From an uncultured Psychromonas sp. (GTDB lineage: Bacteria; Pseudomonadota; Gammaproteobacteria; Enterobacterales; Psychromonadaceae), in contig NZ_CANLFB010000015.1 in NCBI RefSeq assembly GCF_947489755.1, positions 1-64,000 of the forward strand: a stretch of DNA of 64,000 nt, written 5' to 3'. Position 1 is the first letter of the stretch. Every line of letters begins with the position of its first letter. The notes under the pieces are model-generated. The model was not told the DNA's origin, ran no database searches, and was given only the letters and a program-made list of their open reading frames with translations. Of the stretch, positions 49,205 to 58,068 are shown piece after piece. Both the position numbers and the translations under genes were made by a program.

Positions 49205-49319
49205 ATAATAGGCTTAATGTTTCATTACTATACTTAACCTAACTTGCTTAAAGCTAAACTCTCAACGCTCGGCCCTAAAAAAGCCTCTACACATAAATTC
49301 TGAAACCTTAGCAACCAAT

Positions 49320-50285
49320 CTACTCACTCTTCTTTCTAGCATGTTTATATTCATACATTTTTGTATCTGCATCAGATAATAATGCTTCAATCGTTTCATG
49401 CTTTTTGTGATCAAATTCTGCGATGCCAAATGAAAATGAAACATCTAATGCGGGTTCTTTCTGCTCTAAGTAAGACTGTAACGTGGTTTCAAACTGATCA
49501 ATAACCTTTTTCGCCTCTATCACTGAAGTGCTGCTCAGTAACACAACAAATTCATCCCCACCCAATCTTGCAATAATATCTGATTCTCTAAAAGAGCTAC
49601 TTAATAACGTAGAAAATGTACTTAGCACGAGATCGCCCGTCGCATGACCAAAATCATCATTAATCGCTTTAAACTTATCTAAGTCTAAATAAGCTAATGT
49701 AACGGGAAATTTATTTCTAACGCTTAAACTTAATGTATTGTGTGCCATAGAAAGGAAACCTCGTCTGTTTAACAGGCCAGTAAGGTCATCATGCGTTGCT
49801 ATTTGTACAGCAGAAAGTTCTAAGGCTACCGTAGCCGCAAGATCTTTCAGTGCAGCGATATCGTCATTATTAAAGGTCCGTTCAATATGATCCACAAGGC
49901 ATAATGTCCCTAAGCGATAGCCATTCACGATTAACGGGCAACCAGCATAAAATTCAGCATGAGGTTCGTCAACCACCATCGGGTTATCAAAAAAACGTTC
50001 ATCTTTGCTGGCAGCTGGAATAATAAAAACGTCATCGCCTAATATTGCATGTCCACAGAAAGAGATTTCTCGAGAGGCTTCTCGAATATCTAAACCAATA
50101 CAAGATTTAAACCATTGACGATTCTCATCAACTAACGAAATCAATGCAATAGGCACATTAAACATTCTTTTCGCCATACGCGTAATGCGATCGAAGCGTT
50201 CTTCGGCAGCGGTATCAAGTACATTAATAGATTTGAGCGCTTTAATACGTTCTTTTTCATTTAATGGTATATCTGCTTGTTTCAT
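49320..50285 (-). CDS. GAF-GGDEF diguanylate cyclase
   Basis: Probable c-di-GMP synthase. I start it at 50285 (MKQADIPLNE), which has CAGGG upstream, giving 321 aa; a start five codons earlier lacks a ribosome site. A GAF domain (about 20-160, with FDRITRMAKRMFNVPIALIS and FCGHAIL) comes first, then a GGDEF domain with an intact GGDEF (242-246). The inhibitory-site motif RESD lies five residues before it, so product inhibition is likely. No membrane segment is seen, so it is cytoplasmic. Confidence 0.92.
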   Translation of the reverse strand: MKQADIPLNEKERIKALKSINVLDTAAEERFDRITRMAKRMFNVPIALISLVDENRQWFKSCIGLDIREASREISFCGHAILGDDVFIIPAASKDERFFDNPMVVDEPHAEFYAGCPLIVNGYRLGTLCLVDHIERTFNNDDIAALKDLAATVALELSAVQIATHDDLTGLLNRRGFLSMAHNTLSLSVRNKFPVTLAYLDLDKFKAINDDFGHATGDLVLSTFSTLLSSSFRESDIIARLGGDEFVVLLSSTSVIEAKKVIDQFETTLQSYLEQKEPALDVSFSFGIAEFDHKKHETIEALLSDADTKMYEYKHARKKSE

Positions 50286-50659
50286 AAATAGCCCTGACAT
50301 TAATTTAAGTATTTACTTCGGCTGTAAAGTCGACAACACACTGAAATCAAAATAACCATACAATTTTTCTTTTTACATCGTTTTATATACGGTCTTTCTT
50401 TTGTAACTTTAGTATAAAATAAAAGTAATGGTACGACCATAACACCTCTACTTTAATGATAGTAAGTTAAATATGTTCCATTTGTTAAAACGAATGATGA
50501 ATCACTATTCTTAATTCCTTTTCTCCCTAGTACTAAAAGAGCATAGTAAAAACAATGATATATCCATATACTCATTTTTATAGGTCGCAGCAGTAAGCCA
50601 GAAAATCTTATTACTTTTTATTTTCTGAACCTAATTTAAATTTAACAAAGGAATAATGC
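50286..50659. other. AT-rich spacer between divergent genes
   Basis: 374 bp between the cyclase and thioesterase genes with no reading frame or strong structure visible. It presumably holds both promoters. Confidence 0.5.
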
Positions 50660-51040
50660 ATGAAGGATATTAATTTCCCATTTCTTAAACATACTGGTGC
50701 TTCATTAAAAAGCTTTTCTAAAGGTGAAGCAGAGGTTGAGTTACATGTAGAGCCTTACCATTTACAACATAAAGGCTTTGTACATGGAGGCGTTATATCA
50801 ACGTTAATGGATAATACAGGTTGGTATGCTGCGGTTTCAGGACTTGAAGATGGCTTTACTGCGGTGACAATGGAAATAAAAATAAACTATTTAAAACCTG
50901 CATTAGGGAAATACTTATTAGCTTCAGCATCAATTAAGCGCCAAGGTCGTACCACTTCATTTGTCACAATAGAATTGCATGATGAAGGCTCTCTCATTGC
51001 TTATGCAACAGGGACTTATGCGATTATTAATGATGGTTAA
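50660..51040 (+). CDS. PaaI-type hotdog thioesterase
   Basis: Acyl-CoA thioesterase of the hotdog fold. The 126-aa protein has the family core GFVHGGVISTLMDN, with the His42-Gly-Gly loop and Asp51 in the usual catalytic region, then AVTMEIKINYLKPA. AAAGGAATA precedes the start. The natural substrate is unknown; aromatic or medium-chain acyl-CoAs are typical. It is a single-gene unit. Confidence 0.88.
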   Translation: MKDINFPFLKHTGASLKSFSKGEAEVELHVEPYHLQHKGFVHGGVISTLMDNTGWYAAVSGLEDGFTAVTMEIKINYLKPALGKYLLASASIKRQGRTTSFVTIELHDEGSLIAYATGTYAIINDG

Positions 51041-51152
51041 ATATAATCAGAAATGAAAAACGTTAATATAAAAAAAGTGAAGGTAGAAGGTAGTAGTACC
51101 AGTCGAAGTCAAAACTAATATTTTCCTCTTGCGACACAGACCTACTTTTTAA

Positions 51153-51180
51153 ATGACTGCAGCTAATTAGCCGCAGTCAT
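51153..51180. terminator. hairpin terminator between thioesterase and AAA-like gene
   Basis: ATGACTGC and GCAGTCAT pair, extended by GCT/AGC around AATT. It lies between the two converging genes. Confidence 0.75.
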
Positions 51181-51195
51181 AAAATAACAATCAAA

Positions 51196-51648
51196 CTATC
51201 TAAAGCGGATAACAACGTCCATCTTCGTCGACATAGTCGCACTCAAAGTTTGCTTTTTATCAGTCGCTAGAATAACCATACCGTTATGCTTTGCGATATT
51301 TTTAAATAGATTATTCAAATCAAATCCATTATCACGTTCGTGTGATTTTTTTACTTCCGTTTTTTTATCAAATAATAGATCTGAGTTTTCAAACAATAAT
51401 ATATTTCGACTAGTGCGAGCCTCGGTAAATAACTCAGCAACAGTACTTTCAGATGCTTTATCAACAATTGCCGTTGTTTGTTGCACTGTGCTTTTTGTAT
51501 ATGATGTTAAGTCAGCAGAAACAGCGGCTAAATCACTTTCATTAGCGCCATTAAACGTAATTAAAAAACGTGTTTTATGGTTTGCAATTTGCGGCATATC
51601 ATTTAAAAAACGGTGATAGCTCTTGCTTTGGTAATCTACTATTAACAT
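51196..51648 (-). CDS. small protein resembling the second half of an AAA+ domain
   Basis: A 150-aa protein without a Walker A loop. Its C-terminal 85 residues follow the pattern of AAA+ ATPases from Walker B onward: ILLFENSDLLFDKK, TEVKKSHERDNGFDLNNLF, GMVILATDKKQTLS and MSTKMDVVIRF. In active relatives the Walker B reads like ILFFDEADALFGKR, so the Asp-Glu pair has become Glu-Asn here. The final arginine region is also changed. The first 65 residues may be a shortened ATPase N-half. It is probably a non-hydrolysing relative or an adaptor; function unknown. It ends the gene run that includes the sigma factor, 76 bp away. Confidence 0.65.
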   Translation of the reverse strand: MLIVDYQSKSYHRFLNDMPQIANHKTRFLITFNGANESDLAAVSADLTSYTKSTVQQTTAIVDKASESTVAELFTEARTSRNILLFENSDLLFDKKTEVKKSHERDNGFDLNNLFKNIAKHNGMVILATDKKQTLSATMSTKMDVVIRFR

Positions 51649-51724
51649 TTATTTTCCTATTTAAACTCATTATTTTTTCTGCCAGTATTCTAACAGTTTA
51701 TTATGAAAAAGGTTCACTACTCTT

Positions 51725-52399
51725 TCACTTTAATAGATTCATATAACGAGCATGCAGATCTGCTTTTAATTGTGGATACTTTTGCAATAATTCGTTGAGC
51801 CGTTCCCTTGCCTTTTCTCTTTGCTCTGTCGCTAATAAGTCATCTATTTTATTAAAAGTTGCCATTACTTCTAAAGCGCCTTCCGGTGTCATTTTACTTA
51901 TTGATTTCACTTTATTTAATTGAGTCATTTCACTGTCTGCTGAGACTGATGGCAACGTTGAATCAGTCATAATATCGGAGACTTCTTTTTGTCTTCGTTT
52001 TTCAATACTTACCCTCTGTTTAATACTTTTTTGAAGCGAATTATTGACGGGCTGCCCAGTCGCTTTAATCGATGAAAGCCCAGTTGCTTCTGTTTCCATT
52101 AATTGATGAGTCTCTCGTTTATTTTCGTTATCAGCAGGTTCATGAAATGAATCACTATTATGCAGATATAGTATTGTCACTAACACCAATGAAGCTGCTG
52201 TTGAAAGCTGTCCATACCAAGTTTGATATAGCGCTGGTTTTTTTATAGAGGCAATAGGCTTTAAAGGAGTTTGAGTCTTTGTTTCTACTGGAGTTTTTGC
52301 TAGCGCTAATATTTTAGCATCTAGTTCAGCACTCGGCTTTTCAGTTGCGCCTTCACTATAAAACCTTGCAATATCATGGTCAGTAAATTTTTCACTCAT
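51725..52399 (-). CDS. membrane protein coupled to ECF sigma factor, probable anti-sigma partner
   Basis: The 224-aa protein has a soluble N-terminus (DHDIARFYSEG), one membrane segment (about 74-92, LSTAASLVLVTILYLHN) and a charged extracytoplasmic part ending in a helical region. Its start codon overlaps the sigma factor stop by one base (TAATG), so the two are translationally coupled, as sigma/anti-sigma pairs usually are. I see no zinc-binding HxxxCxxC motif, so it would be a non-zinc type. The role is inferred from topology and position. Confidence 0.65.
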   Translation of the reverse strand: MSEKFTDHDIARFYSEGATEKPSAELDAKILALAKTPVETKTQTPLKPIASIKKPALYQTWYGQLSTAASLVLVTILYLHNSDSFHEPADNENKRETHQLMETEATGLSSIKATGQPVNNSLQKSIKQRVSIEKRRQKEVSDIMTDSTLPSVSADSEMTQLNKVKSISKMTPEGALEVMATFNKIDDLLATEQREKARERLNELLQKYPQLKADLHARYMNLLK

Positions 52400-52995
52400 T
52401 ATACTTTCCCCATTTTATGCATTAGGCAATGCTTTAACTTATTGATGCCATAACGAATCCGACTTTTCACGCCTTCACTTGATTCCCCAACTAACTTAGC
52501 AATCTCATTGAGGGTGAAACCAGATTCATGCTTCAATAAAAAAGCTTCTTTTTGTTGTCTAGGTAATTGCTTCAAACACCACTTTAAATGTTTTGCTTGC
52601 TGCGACAAGTATAATTGTTCATCAATATTTTTCTGTTGTAGATCGGCTAAGTACCCCGCTTCTGTTTCATTAGGCACTTCAGTTTCTTTATCTTCAACAT
52701 TCAATGTAATCACTTTATTTTCAGTTGAATGACGACGGTAATGATCAATTAATTCATTATGCGCAATACGATATAACCAAGTAGTAAATTTACTGCTGAC
52801 TTGATAAGTCGAACGCGCTTTAATTAATTTATTCCACACATTTTGGTAAAGTTCTTCAGCTAATTCCGGCGTAGCACTTTGCCTTAAAAAATAACGATAT
52901 AAACTATCTTTATGGCGAGTATACAAAGCAGTAAAAGCGTGTCCATCGCCCTGTGCGTATTGCAACATTAAGCTTTCGTCAACGATCTCTGTCAT
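52399..52995 (-). CDS. ECF-type RNA polymerase sigma factor
   Basis: Alternative sigma factor of 198 aa with regions 2 and 4 only. Region 2 shows LYRYFLRQSATPELAEELYQ and FTTWLYRIAHNELIDHYRR. Region 4 shows LPRQQKEAFLLKHESGFTLNE and SSEGVKSRIRYGINKLK. The linker of about 50 acidic residues is long. It is placed between an upstream vWA lipoprotein gene (62 bp away) and its overlapping partner gene. Target genes cannot be read here. Confidence 0.92.
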   Translation of the reverse strand: MTEIVDESLMLQYAQGDGHAFTALYTRHKDSLYRYFLRQSATPELAEELYQNVWNKLIKARSTYQVSSKFTTWLYRIAHNELIDHYRRHSTENKVITLNVEDKETEVPNETEAGYLADLQQKNIDEQLYLSQQAKHLKWCLKQLPRQQKEAFLLKHESGFTLNEIAKLVGESSEGVKSRIRYGINKLKHCLMHKMGKV

Positions 52996-53057
52996 AAGTC
53001 CCTTTACTGTATTTTTACTTGAAGGCTTTACTTAAAAATAATGCGATTTTAAGCGTT

Positions 53058-54917
53058 TTACTGCAATGCTTGTGCTGTACGTACTAGCTGGATAAATTCA
53101 GCACGATAACCAAAGTGATCTTCACCTTTATTCTTAATGGCTAAATCAATACAATCCTGATATTGCCATTGGTTAGTATATTTTGCACCTTTAAGTAATT
53201 GTGTAAATCCAGCAACCGCAGCTGAAAACTGAAAGTCCTTACTGGTCGACTTATTTAATAACTCTTCTGTAAAGATAGGTTGACTGATCAATTGGCTGCT
53301 ATCACTATGCGGTTGTTTATAACGGACCTTAACAAAGGCTAGTTCCTGATTATTTGATGTTGACCCTTTTTCTTTATTATTACGCTTGGGTTGAGATCTA
53401 AAATCCTGGTAACGTCGATCGTCTATTTGTTTATTATTCGATCCTACTAAAGTGACTTCATAAAGCGCCGTTACCGCATGACCGGCACCCAGTTCAGCGG
53501 CATCGACTTTATCATTATTAAAATCTTCATCGGCTAATAAGCGATTTTGATAACCAATCAATCGATACTCAGCAACTTGTTGAGGATTAAATTCCACTTG
53601 GATTTTTACATCTTTAGCGATAATCTGCATGGTACTCGTCAACTCATCTACTAATACTTTACGTGCTTCATTAATAGTATCAATGTAAGCATGTTGGCCA
53701 TTACCAATATTGGCTAATTGTTCCATCAAACCATCATTATAGTTACCTTGACCAAAACCTAAGGTGGTTAATGCAATACCGGTTTGGCGCTTTTTAGTGA
53801 TTAATGCCTTAAGCTTATCAATCGATTGCGTACCGACATTGAAATCGCCATCGGTTGCTAAAATCACTCGATTTACTCCCCCCTTTTTAAAGTTCTTTTC
53901 AGCAATTTGGTAAGCAAGTTCAATCCCTTGTGCCCCGTTGGTTGAACCACCAGCAGATAACTGGTTAAGCGCTTGAGTGATTATTTGATGGTTATTACCC
54001 GGTGTTGCAGGCAAAACGACTCCAGCAGCACCAGCATAAACAACAATGGCAACAGAATCACTTTCATCGAGTTGTTTCGTTAGCATCGTAAGGCTTGATG
54101 TCAGAAGTGGTAATTTACCAGGGGTGTTCATTGACCCAGAAACATCTAATAAAAAAACTAAATTAGCAGATTTTAAATCAACTTTTGCCACCTCGAACCC
54201 TTTGATACCAATTTTAATTAATTGTCGTTGCTCATTCCAAGGTGCATTACCGACTTCAGTATATACTTTAAAAGGCACCTCTATATTGGCAGGAGAAGTA
54301 TAATCGTAATTGAAATAATTAATGAACGCTTCCTCTCTCACCGCATCATTAGGAGGTAACTTGCCATTGTTTAAAAAACGACGACTATTACTATAACTGC
54401 CTGTATCAACATCAATTGAAAAAGTAGAAATGGGATCGATACTCACTTGTTTAACAGGGTTCTGTATCGAGCTTAAATAATGTTCTCGGTCTTGAGGCTT
54501 GCTGAAAATAGGTAATATCGAAGGTACAAGTTTATTAACGAGAGTATCATTAGCTAGCAAAATAGGATGGGAATTTTCCATTTTCTTTACACGAGACAGA
54601 CGAGTAACATGCCGTTCTTTTGATGATAAGACATGATTATTTTTTAACGTATTTTGATCCAAAGCCTCCTTTTCTTGTTGAAATTCTTCAACCGCTATAT
54701 TCTCTTGTACTACTCCGTTAGCATCTTCAGCTTTTATTGGCTTATCTTTTTCATCATAGCTTTGATTACAAGCCGTTAAACTAGTTAACATTAGCAAGCT
54801 AAGCGTTGTTAACTTACATTTTGAATGGGGAAAAATATTAAAATTAAATGCGCTATTCGCTGTACTTATTAACGCAGCAGTGGACGTAACAAACATAGCT
54901 CGAGGAGTATTATTCAT
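53058..54917 (-). CDS. vWA-domain lipoprotein (YfbK-like)
   Basis: A 619-aa protein with a von Willebrand type A domain. AAGGTGAT precedes the start. The lipobox SLTAC is unusually far in, at Cys50, so an upstream extension of about 30 residues precedes the signal segment; a later internal start is possible. The N-terminal domain contains DPISTFSIDVDTGSYSNSRRF, typical of YfbK-like proteins. The vWA MIDAS motif is LLDVSGSM near residue 256, with the TDGDFNVG loop later. The C-terminal part matches the DUF3520 type. It is linked to a sigma factor pair downstream, suggesting an envelope-stress or surface role. Confidence 0.85.
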   Translation of the reverse strand: MNNTPRAMFVTSTAALISTANSAFNFNIFPHSKCKLTTLSLLMLTSLTACNQSYDEKDKPIKAEDANGVVQENIAVEEFQQEKEALDQNTLKNNHVLSSKERHVTRLSRVKKMENSHPILLANDTLVNKLVPSILPIFSKPQDREHYLSSIQNPVKQVSIDPISTFSIDVDTGSYSNSRRFLNNGKLPPNDAVREEAFINYFNYDYTSPANIEVPFKVYTEVGNAPWNEQRQLIKIGIKGFEVAKVDLKSANLVFLLDVSGSMNTPGKLPLLTSSLTMLTKQLDESDSVAIVVYAGAAGVVLPATPGNNHQIITQALNQLSAGGSTNGAQGIELAYQIAEKNFKKGGVNRVILATDGDFNVGTQSIDKLKALITKKRQTGIALTTLGFGQGNYNDGLMEQLANIGNGQHAYIDTINEARKVLVDELTSTMQIIAKDVKIQVEFNPQQVAEYRLIGYQNRLLADEDFNNDKVDAAELGAGHAVTALYEVTLVGSNNKQIDDRRYQDFRSQPKRNNKEKGSTSNNQELAFVKVRYKQPHSDSSQLISQPIFTEELLNKSTSKDFQFSAAVAGFTQLLKGAKYTNQWQYQDCIDLAIKNKGEDHFGYRAEFIQLVRTAQALQ

Positions 54918-55134
54918 AAAATCACCTTTTAAATAAAACAGTATTGTTACTGCTATAAACGGATGACTTTATAAAATGGGGTTAAAAAATATTTAAAAAT
55001 ACTTATATTAAGCGCTTACTATGCGAATCTATAAAAGTATTTTTTATATTAATAAAACATAAAAGGATTTGATACGAATAAAAATTACTTGTCTGTTATC
55101 ATATCCCGTCTTTTTCTCACTGTGGGATATTGTA
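54918..55134. promoter_or_regulatory. divergent leader with hairpin at the MFS ribosome site
   Basis: ATATCCC near 55101 pairs with GGGATAT near 55124. The second arm is the only purine-rich candidate ribosome site for the MFS gene. A separate inverted repeat AAAAATACTT/AAGTATTTTT lies at 54995-55004 and 55035-55044. Confidence 0.45.
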
Positions 55135-56331
55135 ATGAATTCAGCTTCGCCAACTCGCTCTCGTTTGGCCTCAATTATTTTAGTATTAGGTATTTTATTG
55201 ATAGCCGCCAATTTACGAGGTCCAATCACAGGTATTGGCCCTGTGCTAGATCAGGTCATCAACAGCTTTCAATTAACGGCTTCTCAAGCAGGTATGTTAA
55301 CAACTCTTCCTCTTCTCGCCTTTGCAATTGCCTCTCCAATGGCAACGACCTTAGCTAAAAAGCAAGGACTAGAGATATCATTATTTATTGCATTATTATT
55401 GGTTGGTTTAGGACTAAGCACACGCCTAATTGATTCAGTAGTTGTGCTTTATATCGGAACCGCTGTCATTGGAGTGGGTATTGCGATTGGTAATGTTTTA
55501 TTACCGAGTTTAATTAAACGTGATTTTCCACATAAAGTAGCCGTGATGACGTCTGCTTACGTATTAGCAATGGGCATTTTTGCAGGTAGTTATTCGGCGT
55601 TACTTATCCCATTAGCGGCTTATAAAGATCTTGGTTGGCAAGTCGCATTAGCTTGTTATGGTTTAATTACGTTATTCAGTATTATTATTTGGTTACCGCA
55701 ATTAAAATTGCATACAAAACCGACGAAAGACCTCACTCAATCACATACCAAAGGTAAAATTTGGCATCATTCCATTGCCTGGTACGTGACCTTGTGTCTC
55801 GGTCTCAATTCCTTTTTTACCTACGTGATGATTGCTTGGTTGCCAAATATATTAATGGAAGGTGGTCACAGTGCCCAACAAGCAGGTGTATTACATGGCG
55901 CGTTTCAAATGGCCTCTGCTGTACCAGGAATAATCCTAATACCTTTGTTATCAAAATTAAAAGATCAACGAATACTCGCGTTATCGTTGGCAATTTTAGG
56001 CTTTATTTGTGCTTTAGGTTTATTGTACTTCCCTCACTTTGCTTTTATTTGGTCAACAACCTTAGGTTTTTGTGCCGGTGCTATTTTTATTTTAGGCTTA
56101 TCTTACATAAGCTTACGCACTCATCATTCAAGTCAAGCAGCGTCATTATCAGGAATGGCACAATGTGTAGGCTATTTACTAGCTGCCATCGGCCCAATGT
56201 TTGCGGGAGCTTTACATTCACACTTTGACAGTTGGGCTCCTGTATTGTGGTTATGTGCTTTAGCGAGCTTATTATGTGGTGTATTTGGATATTTAGGTGG
56301 ACGAAATGTCACTTTACATGAACATGCTTAA
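55135..56331 (+). CDS. MFS transporter of the CynX/NimT family
   Basis: Major facilitator of 398 aa with about 12 membrane segments. I start it at 55135 (MNSASPTRSR) because the upstream frame reads through the leader hairpin. Family sequences include AANLRGPITGIGPVLDQI-type N-terminus and GVGIAIGNVLLPSLIKRDFP. Members export or import small anions or drugs (cyanate, 2-nitroimidazole). The substrate is unknown. The gene is divergent from the vWA gene. Confidence 0.85.
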   Translation: MNSASPTRSRLASIILVLGILLIAANLRGPITGIGPVLDQVINSFQLTASQAGMLTTLPLLAFAIASPMATTLAKKQGLEISLFIALLLVGLGLSTRLIDSVVVLYIGTAVIGVGIAIGNVLLPSLIKRDFPHKVAVMTSAYVLAMGIFAGSYSALLIPLAAYKDLGWQVALACYGLITLFSIIIWLPQLKLHTKPTKDLTQSHTKGKIWHHSIAWYVTLCLGLNSFFTYVMIAWLPNILMEGGHSAQQAGVLHGAFQMASAVPGIILIPLLSKLKDQRILALSLAILGFICALGLLYFPHFAFIWSTTLGFCAGAIFILGLSYISLRTHHSSQAASLSGMAQCVGYLLAAIGPMFAGALHSHFDSWAPVLWLCALASLLCGVFGYLGGRNVTLHEHA

Positions 56332-56391
56332 ACTTATACTTATTATAGACAAGCTAATTACTATTTATGATCAAACTTAACTTATAATCAC

Positions 56392-56460
56392 ACTTAACTA
56401 AGTAACCTCAGTTGTGGATAAGCAAAGCGATGCAACACCCATAATGGGGCTTAGTTAAGT
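56392..56460. repeat. 11-bp inverted repeat enclosing dispersed repeat copy B
   Basis: ACTTAACTAAG (56392-56402) and CTTAGTTAAGT (56450-56460) are exact inverse complements. They enclose AACCTCAGTT...GG-TAAG...CGATGCAACACCC (56405-56441), which matches the sequence at 45784-45819. The whole could be a small non-coding mobile element or a structured RNA. Confidence 0.6.
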
Positions 56461-56508
56461 GACTTGGTTAAGTTACTTGGATTCAAATAATAAATGGATA
56501 ACTATTTT

Positions 56509-56922
56509 TTAAATAGTGGGGACAGTATCAAAAGCATTAATGTCGCTGAGTTCTTTAAGCCATAGAGCTGCAGAACGACACCAGATTTGTACTTTAGGTA
56601 TTAGTTGTTCTCGTTGTTTGATAGCGCCAATACGTAAACCATATATTTTATCGCCATCACCTACCGATGTAGCATAAAGTGTTGTACCACAATTTTCACA
56701 AAAGCCTTGCGCTCGCTTATTACCACTTTCTGCTATTTTTATGTACTCTTTAGGCTTCCCTACAGTAAAAATAACACTATTAGGTAATGTCATTACTGCA
56801 ATACGAAAAGGACCACTAGAGATCTCTTGGCAATCAGAACAATGGCAAGCGATCACTTTGTTTTGATCAACTTCAGCAGTATATTGAATCTCACCACAAT
56901 GGCATTGACCATTAATTTTCAT
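56509..56922 (-). CDS. GFA-family zinc protein
   Basis: Small zinc-binding protein of the glutathione-dependent formaldehyde-activating (GFA) family. The start at 56922 (MKINGQCHCGEI) follows AAGG and gives 137 aa. The zinc ligands are in GQCHCGEI, ACHCSDCQ and FCENCGTTLY. Most members are not proven formaldehyde enzymes, so function is uncertain. It lies 62 bp after the CopD-like gene on the same strand and may share its transcript. Confidence 0.85.
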   Translation of the reverse strand: MKINGQCHCGEIQYTAEVDQNKVIACHCSDCQEISSGPFRIAVMTLPNSVIFTVGKPKEYIKIAESGNKRAQGFCENCGTTLYATSVGDGDKIYGLRIGAIKQREQLIPKVQIWCRSAALWLKELSDINAFDTVPTI

Positions 56923-56984
56923 AAAAACCTTAATAAGTTTAACAATTACATGCCTTAGCCAAATACGATCTTGATTCAATTTAT

Positions 56985-57452
56985 TTAATAAAACAAACCA
57001 TGTACGCCTGCGACACCAGCAAAAACAGCAACTAAACTAATTGATAATAAAATGGTGTGCATCAACTGCAAATATTGAAATGCTCTATCGCTATTTTTCT
57101 GTGCTTGTAGATGAAACCATTTATGTAAAAATAAAGGCTCAAGCACAAATAAGACCAGCATAAATAGTACCCAAATGAATAGCATTAAATGAATCCACCA
57201 TTGCATCGATGCCCATCCATTCAATACGTACAACATATAAAAACCAGACAACCCAGTCACTAAAGTGGTTAATTTAGCTTGAAAGCCAAACTGATGTTCT
57301 AACGTCTCAAATAAGCTTAATCTGTTCTCGGTGGAAGTGCTTTTTCTAATAGCCGGAATCAGTACCGTAGTAACAAAACCTACGCCACCAATCCAAAGTA
57401 CAACAGCGACGACATGTAATGCACGTGCAATAACAAAGTAATGATGTTCCAT
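56985..57452 (-). CDS. CopD/DUF2269-like membrane protein
   Basis: A 155-aa integral membrane protein with four segments, starting at 57452 (MEHHYFVIARALHV) after AAGGCG. HVVAVVLWIGGVGFVTTVLIP and the histidines at the membrane ends resemble CopD-type or related haem/copper-linked proteins. Its function is not established. A frame 22 codons longer lacks a ribosome site. Confidence 0.65.
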   Translation of the reverse strand: MEHHYFVIARALHVVAVVLWIGGVGFVTTVLIPAIRKSTSTENRLSLFETLEHQFGFQAKLTTLVTGLSGFYMLYVLNGWASMQWWIHLMLFIWVLFMLVLFVLEPLFLHKWFHLQAQKNSDRAFQYLQLMHTILLSISLVAVFAGVAGVHGLFY

Positions 57453-57624
57453 ACAAAGCGCCTTATATTTACGCTTAACGTTGTATCTGATTAACCGATT
57501 CGAAAAATACAGACACAACTTGTTAGCGTTAATAAAGTAAATAAAATAAAGTGATAGGAGTGATATAACGTCAACATCACCTCTTTTCTATTATATTAAG
57601 CTTTATTTTATATAGAACTTTGTT

Positions 57625-58023
57625 CTACATTAACTTTTGTTCTTTCAGCCACTCTATGACTTTAATTGATCCAAGTGAACAAAGGGCTTTATTATCGTAA
57701 TCAATAAATTGAATTTCTTCTATTTCTGCTGCTGGGGCTAAGCGCCCTTTGAACTCAGCAAAATAACAAGTTAATTTAACCATGACATCATCAGCCCGAC
57801 CGTCAGCTTTTGCTTTAAAAGTGCCAGCGTATTTGATTGATTCAGGCACTAAATCAATAGAAATTTCTTCTTTAATTTCACGTATTAATGCCGCTTCATC
57901 AGACTCGCCTAACTCACGTTTTCCACCTGGAAGATAAAAAAGCTTTTTGTTTATAGAACGAGCATTTAATAACTTGCCCTCGTAAATATATAGCCAAGCT
58001 AACTTATCAATTTCTTTTTTCAT
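57625..58023 (-). CDS. NUDIX hydrolase
   Basis: Pyrophosphohydrolase of 132 aa. The Nudix box starts at Gly34 and reads GKRELGESDEAALIREIKEE, with Arg48-Glu49 and Glu52-Glu53 in place. The Gly normally after the EE pair is Ser. It could act on oxidised nucleotides or nucleoside diphosphate derivatives. It is 45 bp before the LysE-family gene on the same strand, which is transcribed first. Confidence 0.88.
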   Translation of the reverse strand: MKKEIDKLAWLYIYEGKLLNARSINKKLFYLPGGKRELGESDEAALIREIKEEISIDLVPESIKYAGTFKAKADGRADDVMVKLTCYFAEFKGRLAPAAEIEEIQFIDYDNKALCSLGSIKVIEWLKEQKLM

Positions 58024-58068
58024 AACTATCCCAAAATATAACTATCAAGTGTAAACATCCTTATTCAC

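Noticed and set aside
55044-55358. Overlapping frames around the MFS start
   Set aside because: They are shadows of the transporter gene; only the frame from 55135 carries the family motifs.
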